Program-made: the position numbers and the translations under genes | Shown: positions 51,500-60,804 of the stretch, one piece after another | How the letters are laid out: each line of letters begins with the position of its first letter | Numbering within the stretch: position 1 is the first letter of the stretch | Notes under the pieces: model-generated | Told to the model about the DNA's origin: nothing | What the model saw: the letters and a program-made list of their open reading frames with translations, nothing else | Databases searched by the model: none | Source of the DNA: an uncultured Ulvibacter sp. | Lineage (GTDB): Bacteria; Bacteroidota; Bacteroidia; Flavobacteriales; Flavobacteriaceae | DNA: 64,000 nt | NCBI GenBank assembly: GCA_938041335.1 | Contig: CALIAF010000020.1 | Span: forward strand, 1-64,000 | Direction: 5' to 3'

Positions 51500-52776
51500 A
51501 AAAAGTACTGGTCATAAGCTATTATTGGCCTCCAGCAGGTGGGCCAGGCGTACAACGCTGGCTTAAGTTTGTAAAATACTTTTCAGATAACGGTATTGAG
51601 CCATATGTTTATATTCCAGAAAACCCTCACTATCCTCTAGTGGATGCAAGTTTTACTTCGGAAATACCCAAGGAAGCTACCATCATTAAAAGACCTATTA
51701 AGGAGCCTTATGGCTTGGCAAAGCTATTTTCAAAAAGGAATACTCAAAATATGAGTAGTGGGATGCTCACACAAAAAAATCCTTCATTGCTTTCAAAAGT
51801 AATGCTCTTTGTTAGAGGAAACCTATTTATCCCAGATGCAAGAGTAGGGTGGGTAAAGCCTTCTGTTTCTTTTCTTTCAGAATATCTAGTGGCTAATCAT
51901 ATTGATACTATAGTGACCACAGGGCCGCCACATAGTTTACACCTCATAGGCTTGCAACTAAAAGAAAAGCTTGCAGTGAAGTGGCTAGCAGACTTTAGAG
52001 ACCCTTGGACCACAATACATTATCATAAATCATTGCGATTAACAAGAGCTTCGGAAAAAAAGCACAAAAATTTGGAGCGCGAGGTGTTAAATAATGCGGA
52101 TTATATTACCGTTACCAGCCCTACCACAAAAAAAGAATTTGAAGTGATTACTTCCAGACCTATTCAAGTGATCACAAATGGATATGAAGAACAATCTTAT
52201 GAGCAAGTCACGTTAAGCACTTCTTTTTCTATTGCTCATATCGGATCTTTATTAACAGCGCGTAATCCAATTGTTTTATGGGAAGTACTCAAAGAGTTAA
52301 AAGAGGAGAATAGTGCCTTTGCAAATGATCTTTCTTTAGTGTTTGCTGGTGTAGTGAGTGAAGAAGTGTTTGCGAGTTTACATAGTTACGGACTTCAAGA
52401 TCAACTAGATATTCATGGGTACCTTTCTCATGAAAAAGCATTACAATTACAGCGAAGTTCTCAATTATTATTATTGCTTGAGATGGATCAGCCAGAAACC
52501 AAGGCCATCATCCCAGGAAAATTATTTGAGTATCTACAGGCAAGACGTCCCATTGTTGCGATGGGTCCAGATGGTAGTGATATGGAAGGTGTTTTGACCA
52601 GTACAAACAGCGGTCAGTTTTTCAGTCCTCAAGGTAAAAAAGAATTAAAAGATCACATTTTAGATTGCTATGCACTTTACCTTAATGATGAGCTTGGCAC
52701 AAATGGATCATCAATAGCACATTTCAGTAGGAAAAATTTAACTACAAAAATGGCCGATTTATTAAAGTCTTTATAA
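51496..52776 (+). CDS. Glycosyltransferase (GT4-like)
   Basis: A 426-residue GT-B enzyme. The N-terminal domain begins VLVISYYWPPAGGPGVQRW, with the Gly-rich loop of GT4 proteins, and WLADFRDPWT is a conserved mid-region. The C-terminal nucleotide-sugar domain has HIGSLLTARNP and IPGKLFEYLQARRPIVAMGP (E-x7-E-like). It probably adds a sugar at the cytoplasmic face and works with the overlapping YfhO gene. Specificity unknown. Confidence 0.88.
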   Translation: MKKVLVISYYWPPAGGPGVQRWLKFVKYFSDNGIEPYVYIPENPHYPLVDASFTSEIPKEATIIKRPIKEPYGLAKLFSKRNTQNMSSGMLTQKNPSLLSKVMLFVRGNLFIPDARVGWVKPSVSFLSEYLVANHIDTIVTTGPPHSLHLIGLQLKEKLAVKWLADFRDPWTTIHYHKSLRLTRASEKKHKNLEREVLNNADYITVTSPTTKKEFEVITSRPIQVITNGYEEQSYEQVTLSTSFSIAHIGSLLTARNPIVLWEVLKELKEENSAFANDLSLVFAGVVSEEVFASLHSYGLQDQLDIHGYLSHEKALQLQRSSQLLLLLEMDQPETKAIIPGKLFEYLQARRPIVAMGPDGSDMEGVLTSTNSGQFFSPQGKKELKDHILDCYALYLNDELGTNGSSIAHFSRKNLTTKMADLLKSL

Positions 52777-52779
52777 ACG

Positions 52780-52817
52780 AGAAATCCCCGCTCGGCAGAT
52801 GCCTTACGGGGATTTCT
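52780..52817. terminator. Bidirectional terminator
   Basis: AGAAATCCCCG / CGGGGATTTCT stem with a 16-nt loop, between convergent genes. Confidence 0.85.
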
Positions 52818-52837
52818 AACTAACCAACCAAAAATTC

Positions 52838-54088
52838 TTATAGTCCTCTACCTCTTCTTGTTGAAGAAGACTTTGACTTTGTACTTCTACTAGGAGCACT
52901 ACTTTTTGCGCGTGATCCAGAGTTTCTTGCTACTGTTTTTCTTGAACTAGAAGGCTTTGATACACTTCTACTACTTTTTCTACTTGGAGCATTTGCTACA
53001 GATCTAGTTGATCTAGTGCTTTGTGCTTTAGTATTGCGAGTTGCAGGTCTACTTTTTACAGTTGAACGTCCTTTAGAGCTTGCAACGCTAGGTCTTCCTT
53101 GTGTAGATCTTTTACTTACAGCTGGACGACTTTTAGAGTTTGATACTGCAGGTCTACCTTGAGAAGGACTTGTGCCCATTGTACGTTTTGATCTATCACT
53201 TTTTGTTGCAATATCTCCACGATTAGTCATTGGTCTTCCTTTAGTTGCAGGACGTGTACTTAAAGATGTTCCTCTTTTAGAATCACGTGCTATATTTCTA
53301 TCACCTCTGTTAGCATTTGCTAAGTCTGTATTGTCTATTCGGTAATTGTTACCAATGGCCGTATTTGTTCTACGCGGGTTGTAATCGCTGTTTCTTGCTA
53401 CACGACCATCTCTGTGGTGTGTGCGACTACCTGGTCTGTAAAAATCTCTTCTTGCATTACGGTAAGCGCTTCTATGTCTATTGTTGTAATAGTTTCTATG
53501 GTGGTGGTAGCTATAACGAATAGGAGTATAAAATCTTCTATAAGGATAGTCGTACACTACGCAGCTATTAAATAATGGGAACGAATAGTACGCGTGCCAA
53601 GGTCTGTATACGTAGTAAGGGTTATAAGTATTTATAAATCCTGTATAGTGCGAGTAAACACCGTAGTTGTTATAGTGTACAAACAATCCACCTACATTTA
53701 CAATACGTCTGTTATTGTATCTAATCTCTACGTTACCTGCTTGAGTAATTCTTCCAAATTCATCATAATACACTCCTACATCTTCAATCTGTATAATCGC
53801 ACCGTAATCATCATACTGTACATATGCTTCATAATCTTGTCCTCCATTATATGAAGCAGTAACACCGGGAGCATGTACAGTTACGTTTACATTAGAACCT
53901 TGATTGGCTCCTACATAAACAAAGTCAAACTGACCGTCCGTAAATATTGAAAATTCTACACCACCTTCAGTAAAGATGAAGCTTTTTCCATATCCGCGTC
54001 TATTTGCATCGTCTTCTACGGTTGATGCTGCCGTTGCTGTTAGTCCTACTAGTAGGAAACTAAATAAAAGTGCTGTTACTTTTTTCAT
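52838..54088 (-). CDS. Exported protein with very basic Ser/Arg/Lys-rich tail (paralogue 1)
   Basis: About 416 residues from ATG 54088 (signal MKKVTALLFSFLLVGLTATA). The first part (about 30-140) has FTEGGVEFSIFTDGQFDFVY and a stretch of YDDYGAII, VEIRYNNRR and GGLFVHYNNYG units also found in the neighbour at 54464. Residues about 150-230 are rich in Tyr/His/Arg. The last 170 are low-complexity Ser/Arg/Lys/Pro (GRPAVSNSKSRPAVSKRS), histone-H1-like in composition. The cleaved protein would bind polyanions or the surface. A sigma-54-like promoter lies 60-75 bp upstream. Confidence 0.72.
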   Translation of the reverse strand: MKKVTALLFSFLLVGLTATAASTVEDDANRRGYGKSFIFTEGGVEFSIFTDGQFDFVYVGANQGSNVNVTVHAPGVTASYNGGQDYEAYVQYDDYGAIIQIEDVGVYYDEFGRITQAGNVEIRYNNRRIVNVGGLFVHYNNYGVYSHYTGFINTYNPYYVYRPWHAYYSFPLFNSCVVYDYPYRRFYTPIRYSYHHHRNYYNNRHRSAYRNARRDFYRPGSRTHHRDGRVARNSDYNPRRTNTAIGNNYRIDNTDLANANRGDRNIARDSKRGTSLSTRPATKGRPMTNRGDIATKSDRSKRTMGTSPSQGRPAVSNSKSRPAVSKRSTQGRPSVASSKGRSTVKSRPATRNTKAQSTRSTRSVANAPSRKSSRSVSKPSSSRKTVARNSGSRAKSSAPSRSTKSKSSSTRRGRGL

Positions 54089-54145
54089 AATCTTGTGTTT
54101 TAAATGGTACAAACTTTTTTGGAAAGCTAAATACGATTTACATAA

Positions 54146-54162
54146 TACAAGGAGCGTGCCAA
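54146..54162 (-). promoter_or_regulatory. Sigma-54-like promoter (TTGGCACGCTCCTTGTA)
   Basis: On the minus strand, GG and G(T) are separated by exactly 10 nt, the hallmark -24/-12 spacing (consensus TGGCACG-N4-TTGC). The match to the -24 half is perfect and that to the -12 half is TTGT. It lies about 58 bp upstream of the ATG of paralogue 1. Confidence 0.65.
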
Positions 54163-54410
54163 AAATGAAAGTTATAGTGTTTTCGGGGTGTTGCTGTGAT
54201 TTGTTCTGAAATAGCTAACATGTTTTGATATATGTGCAAGTAAATTCTGTATTACTTACGAATTTTTCAATGTGCTGTTTGAGGTTTGAATTATTCAGTG
54301 GCTATCTTGTTAAAATGTGATTAGAATAGAATTTCACTTGAAGCATATCGTCTTGAATTTTTGATTGAAGCAGTTTTTTACAATTTATAATACAGCTAGT
54401 GCCAAAACAA

Positions 54411-54447
54411 AAATCCGCCGTGCTCAAGATGAGCAACGGCGGATTTA
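54411..54447 (-). terminator. Terminator of paralogue 2
   Basis: AAATCCGCCG / CGGCGGATTT stem with an inner TGCTC/GAGCA pairing; T run follows on the minus strand. Confidence 0.85.
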
Positions 54448-54463
54448 CTAACCAACCAAAAAT

Positions 54464-55072
54464 TTATTTACTTTTTCTATCATGTTGACGCTCTAAATCG
54501 CTCCAATCATTGTTATTGTCTCTACGACCATCATTATAGGTATATCTATCATCGTTCCAGCCATTCCTGTTTTCACGATTAATAAATCCGTGAGTGTCTC
54601 TTATGTTACCACGTCGATTATATGTGATTGCCATATTACCCGCTTGAACTAGTAATCCTCTGTGGTATTTTAATGGTACACATCCAATGGTTCTTACTTT
54701 ACCATTACGCTGATACGTAATTTGAGTATGACCAATAGCGATAATATTACCATAATGATCTCTAGCAATTCTAGCGCGACGACCTTGATTATAATTCACT
54801 CTGTTTTGTCGTCTTCCTTTGCTATAATGCACTTGTCTATCTCCACCGCGACGGTAGCTATTTTGAGCTGGTTGCAAAAACTCGAAACTAAAAGAGCCGT
54901 CGGTAGTCACCGCATATAGCACACCATTTTCAACAAATGTTATTTCTTGAGTATTGGTATAGCGATGTTTTTTACCCGGAATACTAGTTACATTTTCTGC
55001 TTGGGTATTTGTTTCTGCCTGCGTAGTGATTCCAATTAGGAATACTGCTACTAGTAAAAATACTTTTTTCAT
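54464..55072 (-). CDS. Exported basic protein (paralogue 2)
   Basis: A 202-residue protein with a signal peptide (MKKVFLLVAVFLIGITTQAE). It shares with the gene at 52838 the FVENGVLYAVTTDGSFSFEF start, the repeated I-x-Y-x-R-x-G units (ITYQRNGKVRTIG, MAITYNRRGN) and a GFIN near the end. It lacks the long Ser/Arg tail but has a short basic RNNNDWSDLERQHDRKSK one. The 3' UTR word CTAACCAACCAAAAATT and a sigma-54-like promoter are also shared. It is probably a related envelope protein regulated alike. Confidence 0.72.
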   Translation of the reverse strand: MKKVFLLVAVFLIGITTQAETNTQAENVTSIPGKKHRYTNTQEITFVENGVLYAVTTDGSFSFEFLQPAQNSYRRGGDRQVHYSKGRRQNRVNYNQGRRARIARDHYGNIIAIGHTQITYQRNGKVRTIGCVPLKYHRGLLVQAGNMAITYNRRGNIRDTHGFINRENRNGWNDDRYTYNDGRRDNNNDWSDLERQHDRKSK

Positions 55073-55137
55073 AATACATGTAATTTTGGGTTATATCTCA
55101 TTAAAAGCGATGAGATGTACGCTATATGGTTTTATAA

Positions 55138-55154
55138 ACCAATGAGCGTGCCAA
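55138..55154 (-). promoter_or_regulatory. Sigma-54-like promoter (TTGGCACGCTCATTGGT)
   Basis: The same GG-N10-GG spacing as at 54146-54162 and identical over TTGGCACGCTC. About 66 bp upstream of the paralogue 2 ATG. Confidence 0.65.
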
Positions 55155-55196
55155 AAATGTAATATGCTTATTATTAGTATTTTAAGATCGAATATT

Positions 55197-56102
55197 TTAT
55201 AGAACTAATAATTTTCTAGTCAGTATTAATTCATTTTCAGAATAAATTTGATAGAAATACATACCCTCAGTGAAGGAAGAAAAATCTAAAGATGTGCTCT
55301 CTTCTGAAATATCTTGTTCCATTAATTTCTTGCCATTTACATCATAAACGATGAAGCTCAAAGAAGAGTTTTCTTGAGGGATTGTTAAAGTTGCTTTTTC
55401 AGAAACCGGGTTGGGAAATAAGTGAATGGAATTCTCATTAAGTGAGCTTATATTTAAAACCGTCGTATTCTCACAAGAAGATGCACCATTAAAAAAATAA
55501 CTTTCGCCATTAGTTGAGAAACAAGCCAGTGCAGAATGGCTCATAATATCTACAATGGGTTCCATAAGGTCAAAACCAGTAATATTCCCTATGCCTTCAA
55601 TCCACGCTAAATCTGACAAATTATCTTCCTCAAAAAATATTACTTTTCTAACTGCTCCCGCAATCTCTATATATTCAACGTCAATAACATTTAATGAAAC
55701 ATAATCTGCATAAGAATGAAAATATGCGCAACCCGTACTATGATGATAGGCGGAAGTCGTCAAATTAAAAGAGTCACCGATTTCTAAACTGTAATCAAAT
55801 AAAATTTTCTCTTCATTTTCATCTGGATCAAACCTGTATACGAGATAATTGTCCTCTCTTAATAAACACGTAGGTTCTTTATCGCTAATAATTCTAGTAT
55901 AACTTAAGCTATTGTGAATTTCTGCAGCTCCCAAAGAAACTTGTTTAGTATCAGTAAACTTACAAGAAACTTGATCACAACCAAATGGATCGAAATAAAG
56001 ATCTACACTCCAAGTATTCCCTTCCTGCAACATTGGTATATAGTCTTGGGAGAATGATTGAATAGATAGAAGTAAGGTGAATACAAGTAGTTGCTTATTC
56101 AT
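55197..56102 (-). CDS. Secreted protein with T9SS type A sorting domain
   Basis: A 301-residue protein with a signal peptide (LLVFTLLLSIQSFSQDY). The body is beta-rich with paired cysteines (CDQVSCKF, STGCAYFHSY) and includes WIEGIGNITG, often seen in flavobacterial secreted proteins. The C-terminal 75 residues are the type A sorting domain: IHLFPNPVSEKATLTI, VYDVNGKKLMEQ, EGMYFYQIY and KLLVL. It would pass the outer membrane by T9SS. Function unknown. Confidence 0.85.
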   Translation of the reverse strand: MNKQLLVFTLLLSIQSFSQDYIPMLQEGNTWSVDLYFDPFGCDQVSCKFTDTKQVSLGAAEIHNSLSYTRIISDKEPTCLLREDNYLVYRFDPDENEEKILFDYSLEIGDSFNLTTSAYHHSTGCAYFHSYADYVSLNVIDVEYIEIAGAVRKVIFFEEDNLSDLAWIEGIGNITGFDLMEPIVDIMSHSALACFSTNGESYFFNGASSCENTTVLNISSLNENSIHLFPNPVSEKATLTIPQENSSLSFIVYDVNGKKLMEQDISEESTSLDFSSFTEGMYFYQIYSENELILTRKLLVL

Positions 56103-56124
56103 AATGAGATTATTAATAACCTCC

Positions 56125-56132
56125 TAAATTTA
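56125..56132 (-). promoter_or_regulatory. -7 promoter box (TAAATTTA) of the T9SS gene
   Basis: Near-exact box on the minus strand, about 22 bp before the ATG, with an AGGAGG just after it. Confidence 0.4.
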
Positions 56133-56178
56133 CGTAGAAAAACTGGAAAGAGTTGAAAAGTATAGTAGAATTAAATTC

Positions 56179-58956
56179 TTATAACTTCTCTCTTAGATAC
56201 TCCGCTGTAAAAGATTTCTTGTTTTTAGCCACTTCTTCTGGTGTTCCCGACACTATTAATTGACCGCCTCTAACACCACCTTCTAGTCCTAAATCTATAA
56301 TGTGGTCCGCACACTTTATTAAATCAAGATTATGCTCCACTACAATTAGCGTATGTCCTTTTTCTAGCAAGGCATAAAAAGAAGCCAATAGTTTCTGGAT
56401 ATCGTGAAAGTGGAGCCCGGTAGTTGGCTCGTCAAAAATAAAGAGGGTTTTATCTGGTGAGTTTCCTTTTACTAAAAAACTAGCGAGTTTAATACGCTGC
56501 GCCTCACCACCAGATAGGGTAGAGGAGCTTTGTCCTAATTGTACATAACCTAAACCTACATCTTTTAGCGGTTTAAGCTTCTTCATAATTTTCTGTATGT
56601 CGTGTTTCTCAAAAAAGGCAACAGCATCATCAACCGTCATCGTAAGAATGTCGTCAATGTTCTTATCGTTGAAGGTAACTTCTAGTACTTCTTTCTTAAA
56701 ACGTTTGCCATTACAAGTTTCACAGAGCAACTTGACATCTGCCATAAATTGCATCTCTATAGTAACCTCTCCTTCACCTTTACAGGTTTCACAACGACCT
56801 CCATCTACATTAAACGAGAAATGCTTCGCCTTGTAGTTTCTTATGGTAGAAACTTTCTGCTTAGCAAACAAGTTTCTAATATCATCATAGGCTTTAATAT
56901 AAGTCACCGGATTAGAACGGGATGATCTACCTATTGGGTTCTGGTCAATAAACTCAACTGTTTTGATGGTTTTAAAATTTCCGTCGAGACTAGTAAACTG
57001 TCCTGGCTTCTCTCCATAGCCTGCTATCTCACGAAGTAGTGCAGGATATAAAATTTTACGAACCAATGTGCTTTTTCCACTCCCTGAAACACCCGTCACG
57101 GCGGTAAACGAACCTACAGGAAATTGTACATCAATATTCTTAAGATTGTTCTGTCGCGCACCTTTAATCTCAATGAAACTCTTGGTACTTCTACGTTTTT
57201 TAGGCACTTCTATTTGTAGTGTGCCATTTAAATACTGAGCTGTAAGTGAATTGCTTTTTAATATTTCGGCAAAATTACCAGTGGCTACAACTTCGCCGCC
57301 ATAGGTTCCTGCTTCTGGTCCAATGTCTATAATCTCATCTGCCGCCTTCATAATATCCTCATCATGCTCCACAACAATCACAGTATTTCCTAAATCACGT
57401 AAGGATTTAAGTACCTCGATTAAGCGTTCTGTGTCTTTAGGATGAAGCCCAATACTGGGCTCGTCAAGAATGTACATAGAGCCCACAAGGCTTGACCCTA
57501 AACTTGTAGCGAGATTGATACGTTGCGATTCTCCACCAGAAAGGGTATTTGATTTTCTGTTTAGGGTGAGATAACTTAGACCTACATCCATTAAAAAAGA
57601 AAGGCGATTATGTATCTCAAGTAACAATCTTTTAGCAATTTGCGTATCGTATTTGTCAAGCTTTAATGCAGTAAAGAATGCCGCCACTTCATCAATGGGT
57701 AGTTCCACTAAATCTTGTATGGCAACTCCGCCTACTTGTACAAATTCTGCTTCTGCTCTTAATCTTCTGCCATTACAGGTGTTACAGCGAGTCTTTCCAC
57801 GATAGCGAGATAGCATCACTCGGTTCTGTATTTTATAGCTTTTAGATTCTAAAAAGCTAAAAAAGGTGTGTAGACCATCAAAATCTTTGTTTCCGTCCCA
57901 AACTAATTTTTGTTGCTTTGCGGTCAACTCAAACCAGGGTTTGTGGATAGGGAAATCTACTTTGTACGCGTTATTTATCAATTGATCACGATACCATCCC
58001 ATACTCTCGCCGCGCCATGGGAAAATAGCATTGTCATACACACTTAAAGCGGTGTTTGGAATGACTAATTCTTCATCAATCCCAATCACATCACCATAGC
58101 CTTCACAAGTAGGGCAAGCCCCAAATGGATTGTTAAAGCTAAAAAGGTGCACGTTGGGTTCCACAAAATTCAATCCATCCAGTTCAAAACGATTGTTGAA
58201 TTCTCTGACTTTTCCGGAGTTGATATTTTCTAAAGACAATGCTCCTTTACCTTCATAAAAAGCAATCTGCGCGGCATCTGCTAAGCGATTATAAAAATCT
58301 TCGTCCCGTTTTATCACTACACGATCTACAACAAGATCGATCGCTTCGGAAATTTTCTTTCCTTTAATCTCGTCAATTCTCTTGACTTCACCATTTATCT
58401 TCACACGGGCATAACCCTGTTGCGCTAGTGCCTGTAGTTTGTTCTCTATTGTTCTTCCTTCTTCAAGATGAATAGGAGTGAGAAGAAGCAGCTTCTCTCC
58501 TTCTTTTAAGGTCTTCATATAATTAATGACATCAGAAACGGTGTCTTTTTTCACCTCGGTACCAGATACCGGTGATATTGTCTTACCGATACGCGTATAG
58601 AGTAACTTTAAGTAATCATAAATTTCTGTAGACGTTCCAACCGTAGATCGGGGGTTTGTAGCGTTCACCTTTTGCTCGATAGCTATGGCGGGTGCAATAC
58701 CTTTTATGCTATCTACTTTTGGTTTGTTAAGACGGCCTAAAAATTGCCGAGCATAAGAGGACAGACTTTCTACATAGCGCCTTTGCCCTTCGGCATATAA
58801 AGTGTCAAAGGCAAGACTTGATTTCCCACTTCCAGATAGGCCAGTGATAACGACAAGTTTATTGCGGGGGATAGTGACATCAATATTTTTAAGGTTGTGC
58901 AGTTTTGCACCCTTAATTACTATGTTTTTTTTAGTGTCTGCTGTCTTAGTTGCCAA
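56179..58956 (-). CDS. uvrA: Excinuclease ABC subunit A
   Basis: A 925-residue ABC-type damage sensor of nucleotide excision repair. Walker A motifs are GLSGSGKSS (about 38) and GVSGSGKST; signatures are [12 protein letters not shown] and [12 protein letters not shown]. Zinc-binding [18 protein letters not shown] and CETCKGEGE...CETCNGKR modules are present. Full length for UvrA; UvrB is not adjacent. A clear TATCTTTG promoter box precedes it (58988-58995). Monocistronic. Confidence 0.97.
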   Translation of the reverse strand: MATKTADTKKNIVIKGAKLHNLKNIDVTIPRNKLVVITGLSGSGKSSLAFDTLYAEGQRRYVESLSSYARQFLGRLNKPKVDSIKGIAPAIAIEQKVNATNPRSTVGTSTEIYDYLKLLYTRIGKTISPVSGTEVKKDTVSDVINYMKTLKEGEKLLLLTPIHLEEGRTIENKLQALAQQGYARVKINGEVKRIDEIKGKKISEAIDLVVDRVVIKRDEDFYNRLADAAQIAFYEGKGALSLENINSGKVREFNNRFELDGLNFVEPNVHLFSFNNPFGACPTCEGYGDVIGIDEELVIPNTALSVYDNAIFPWRGESMGWYRDQLINNAYKVDFPIHKPWFELTAKQQKLVWDGNKDFDGLHTFFSFLESKSYKIQNRVMLSRYRGKTRCNTCNGRRLRAEAEFVQVGGVAIQDLVELPIDEVAAFFTALKLDKYDTQIAKRLLLEIHNRLSFLMDVGLSYLTLNRKSNTLSGGESQRINLATSLGSSLVGSMYILDEPSIGLHPKDTERLIEVLKSLRDLGNTVIVVEHDEDIMKAADEIIDIGPEAGTYGGEVVATGNFAEILKSNSLTAQYLNGTLQIEVPKKRRSTKSFIEIKGARQNNLKNIDVQFPVGSFTAVTGVSGSGKSTLVRKILYPALLREIAGYGEKPGQFTSLDGNFKTIKTVEFIDQNPIGRSSRSNPVTYIKAYDDIRNLFAKQKVSTIRNYKAKHFSFNVDGGRCETCKGEGEVTIEMQFMADVKLLCETCNGKRFKKEVLEVTFNDKNIDDILTMTVDDAVAFFEKHDIQKIMKKLKPLKDVGLGYVQLGQSSSTLSGGEAQRIKLASFLVKGNSPDKTLFIFDEPTTGLHFHDIQKLLASFYALLEKGHTLIVVEHNLDLIKCADHIIDLGLEGGVRGGQLIVSGTPEEVAKNKKSFTAEYLREKL

Positions 58957-58987
58957 TAGATTTTGTGTGTTTTCTCTTGAAGATTTG

Positions 58988-58995
58988 CAAAGATA
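58988..58995 (-). promoter_or_regulatory. -7 promoter box (TATCTTTG) of uvrA
   Basis: Exact TAnnTTTG on the minus strand, 32 bp upstream of the ATG. Confidence 0.55.
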
Positions 58996-59062
58996 CTATA
59001 TAGAAATGTAGGTCACACAGGAGTACTAATTATATTTTTTTTTGACGAAAATGCACTTTTTG

Positions 59063-59095
59063 TTTGTTCATGTCAGATTAAAGTGTTTATATTTA
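59063..59095 (+). promoter_or_regulatory. Promoter of the sigma factor gene (TTTG-N21-TATATTTA)
   Basis: TTTG at 59063-59066 and TATATTTA at 59088-59095, spacing 21; gives a leader of about 115 nt. Confidence 0.5.
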
Positions 59096-59216
59096 CGACC
59101 AAGTAATCACATTCATAAAAAGAGAGCCTATAGCATAACAATACTTTAAAACATTTGAAAATGAATAGCTAAACAACCAAAATGCGAAGTTGTTTCATTT
59201 TTTAAAAAGTAAGGTT

Positions 59217-59801
59217 ATGAAAAAAAGCGTGAACTCTGACGCACTACTAGTGAGTGCATATATGAAAGGTGATGAATCTGCACTAGGAGAACTAGTTACC
59301 CGTCACAAACAAAGAATCTACAGTTTTATATACTCTAAAGTATATAATCGAGATATCGCGGAAGATGTTTTCCAAGATACATTCATTAAGGTTATTAAAA
59401 CTCTAAAACGAGGTAAGTATAACGAAGAGGGGAAATTTTTACCTTGGGTAATGCGAATTGCGCATAATCTGGTTATTGATCATTTCAGAAAAAATAATCG
59501 TATGCCTAAGTTTGAAAACAAAGACGATTTTAATATCTTCTCTGTTTTGCACGATGGTTCACTCAATGTAGAGAACAGAATGATCAAATCTCAGGTAGAG
59601 AATGACGTAAAGAACTTGATTCATGAGTTGCCAGACGACCAGAAGGAAGTACTGATAATGCGTATTTACAAGGATATGAGCTTTAAGGAGATTAGTGAGC
59701 AAACGGGAGTGAGTATCAATACAGCTCTTGGGCGAATGCGCTATGCACTTATTAATTTACGTAAAGTGATTGATAAGCATAATATAGTTTTAACAAACTA
59801 A
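59217..59801 (+). CDS. RNA polymerase ECF-type sigma factor (sigma-70 family)
   Basis: About 194 residues from ATG 59217 (MKKSVNSDALL), preferred over 59190 because relatives start there. Region 2 is DIAEDVFQDTFIKVIKTLKR and LPWVMRIAHNLVIDHFRK; region 4 is LPDDQKEVLIMRIYKDMSFK and on to TALGRMRYALINLRK. No anti-sigma gene follows; instead a 49-codon ORF is 59 bp downstream. Such sigma factors are widespread in Flavobacteriia, and targets are unknown. Confidence 0.9.
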   Translation: MKKSVNSDALLVSAYMKGDESALGELVTRHKQRIYSFIYSKVYNRDIAEDVFQDTFIKVIKTLKRGKYNEEGKFLPWVMRIAHNLVIDHFRKNNRMPKFENKDDFNIFSVLHDGSLNVENRMIKSQVENDVKNLIHELPDDQKEVLIMRIYKDMSFKEISEQTGVSINTALGRMRYALINLRKVIDKHNIVLTN

Positions 59802-59860
59802 TACAATATTCCATTTTAAGTTGCGTTATTTTTAGGTATTAACCTCTTAATAAATGCAGT

Positions 59861-60010
59861 ATGCCGAAAATGTACTCTCAATCACGACCGAACCGCGTGA
59901 GTAAAAATTTGGTTCCAACAGAAGAGACAATTAGATTTCTCCTAGATTATAGTAAAGCTTTAAGTGTTATTAGTTATAAAAATGTGAAGTTTGAAGCGCT
60001 TCTCAACTAA
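59861..60010 (+). CDS. Short ORF downstream of the sigma factor, 49 aa
   Basis: ATG 59861 to TAA 60008-60010. The product is basic and helical (MPKMYSQSRPNRVSKNLVPT, then EETIRFLLDYSKALSVISYK). It lies between the sigma gene and a shared terminator in the same transcript. Similar short ORFs at this position occur in relatives, as I recall. It could be a regulator of the sigma factor, but there is no direct evidence. Confidence 0.55.
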   Translation: MPKMYSQSRPNRVSKNLVPTEETIRFLLDYSKALSVISYKNVKFEALLN

Positions 60011-60017
60011 ATTTGTG

Positions 60018-60050
60018 AAAAACCCGAAACCATAGTTTCGGGTTTTTTTT
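60018..60050. terminator. Bidirectional terminator
   Basis: AAAAACCCGAAAC-CAT-AGTTTCGGGTTTTTTTT, between the sigma operon and nth. Confidence 0.92.
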
Positions 60051-60051
60051 G

Positions 60052-60717
60052 TTACTTAGTCTTCAATTTCTTTTTGTAGTACTCATCAATTACCGTTTTC
60101 CTCCCGATAGTCTTTGTTATAATATCTTTTTCTAGGTCCCAACCTCTTGCCGGAGAATACTGGCGCCCATACCAAATAATTTGTAGATGAAGATCATTCC
60201 AGATGTGTTCTGGGAATAGTCTTTTTGCATCTTTTTCTGTTTGAACGACATTTTTTCCATTGGTAAACCCCCAGCGATACAGTAAGCGATGTATGTGCGT
60301 GTCTACTGGAAAGGCAGGAATGCCAAAAGCCTGAGAGATTACGACACTGGCTGTTTTGTGTCCAACGGCAGGAAATTTCTCTAATTCTTCTAAACTTTCA
60401 GGTACCTTTCCATTATGATTATCTATTATCATATGGGAAAGCCCATGAATGCCTTTAGCCTTCATGGGAGAAAGCCCCACCGGTTTTATGATTTCTCGTA
60501 TTTCCTCGACAGTGAGTTTAATCATGTCATAAGGATTATCTGCAATTTCAAACAATAAGGGTGTGATTTTGTTGACACGAACATCCGTACTTTGAGCAGA
60601 CATTAATACAGCAATGAGCAAAGTATAAGGGTCTTTGTGATCTAATGGAATAGGAATCTGCGGATATAATTCTTTTAACGTAGTAATAACAAAATCTACC
60701 TTCTCTTGTTTGGTCAT
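60052..60717 (-). CDS. nth: Endonuclease III-like DNA glycosylase without iron-sulfur cysteines
   Basis: A 221-residue HhH-GPD protein. LEKFPAVGHKTASVV (helix-hairpin-helix) carries the catalytic lysine Lys121, and FPVDTHIHR carries Asp139. It should excise oxidised pyrimidines and cleave the AP site. The C-terminal loop that normally holds a [4Fe-4S] cluster (C-x6-C-x2-C-x5-C) reads GRQYSPARGWDLEKDIITKT, and the whole protein contains no cysteine. The catalytic pair is intact, so activity is possible without the cluster. Divergent from bcp. Confidence 0.88.
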   Translation of the reverse strand: MTKQEKVDFVITTLKELYPQIPIPLDHKDPYTLLIAVLMSAQSTDVRVNKITPLLFEIADNPYDMIKLTVEEIREIIKPVGLSPMKAKGIHGLSHMIIDNHNGKVPESLEELEKFPAVGHKTASVVISQAFGIPAFPVDTHIHRLLYRWGFTNGKNVVQTEKDAKRLFPEHIWNDLHLQIIWYGRQYSPARGWDLEKDIITKTIGRKTVIDEYYKKKLKTK

Positions 60718-60804
60718 TATGCTTATTTTTGATTTCTAAATTTAAGTTACAGGAGCAAAAATACAGATTTTCGCCTTCGCGGAAATGTACAATAATTATA
60801 AAGC

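Larger units (their letters stand above)
54113..54463. other. Intergenic region between the two basic paralogues
   Basis: No gene. It contains the sigma-54-like element (54146-54162) for the downstream gene and a terminator hairpin (54411-54447) for the upstream one; the remaining DNA is AT-rich with no pattern I can name. Confidence 0.6.

Noticed and set aside
53586-53602. Another TTGGCACG on the minus strand inside the basic protein gene
   Set aside because: No G at the required 10-nt spacing and it lies within coding sequence, so not called a sigma-54 promoter.
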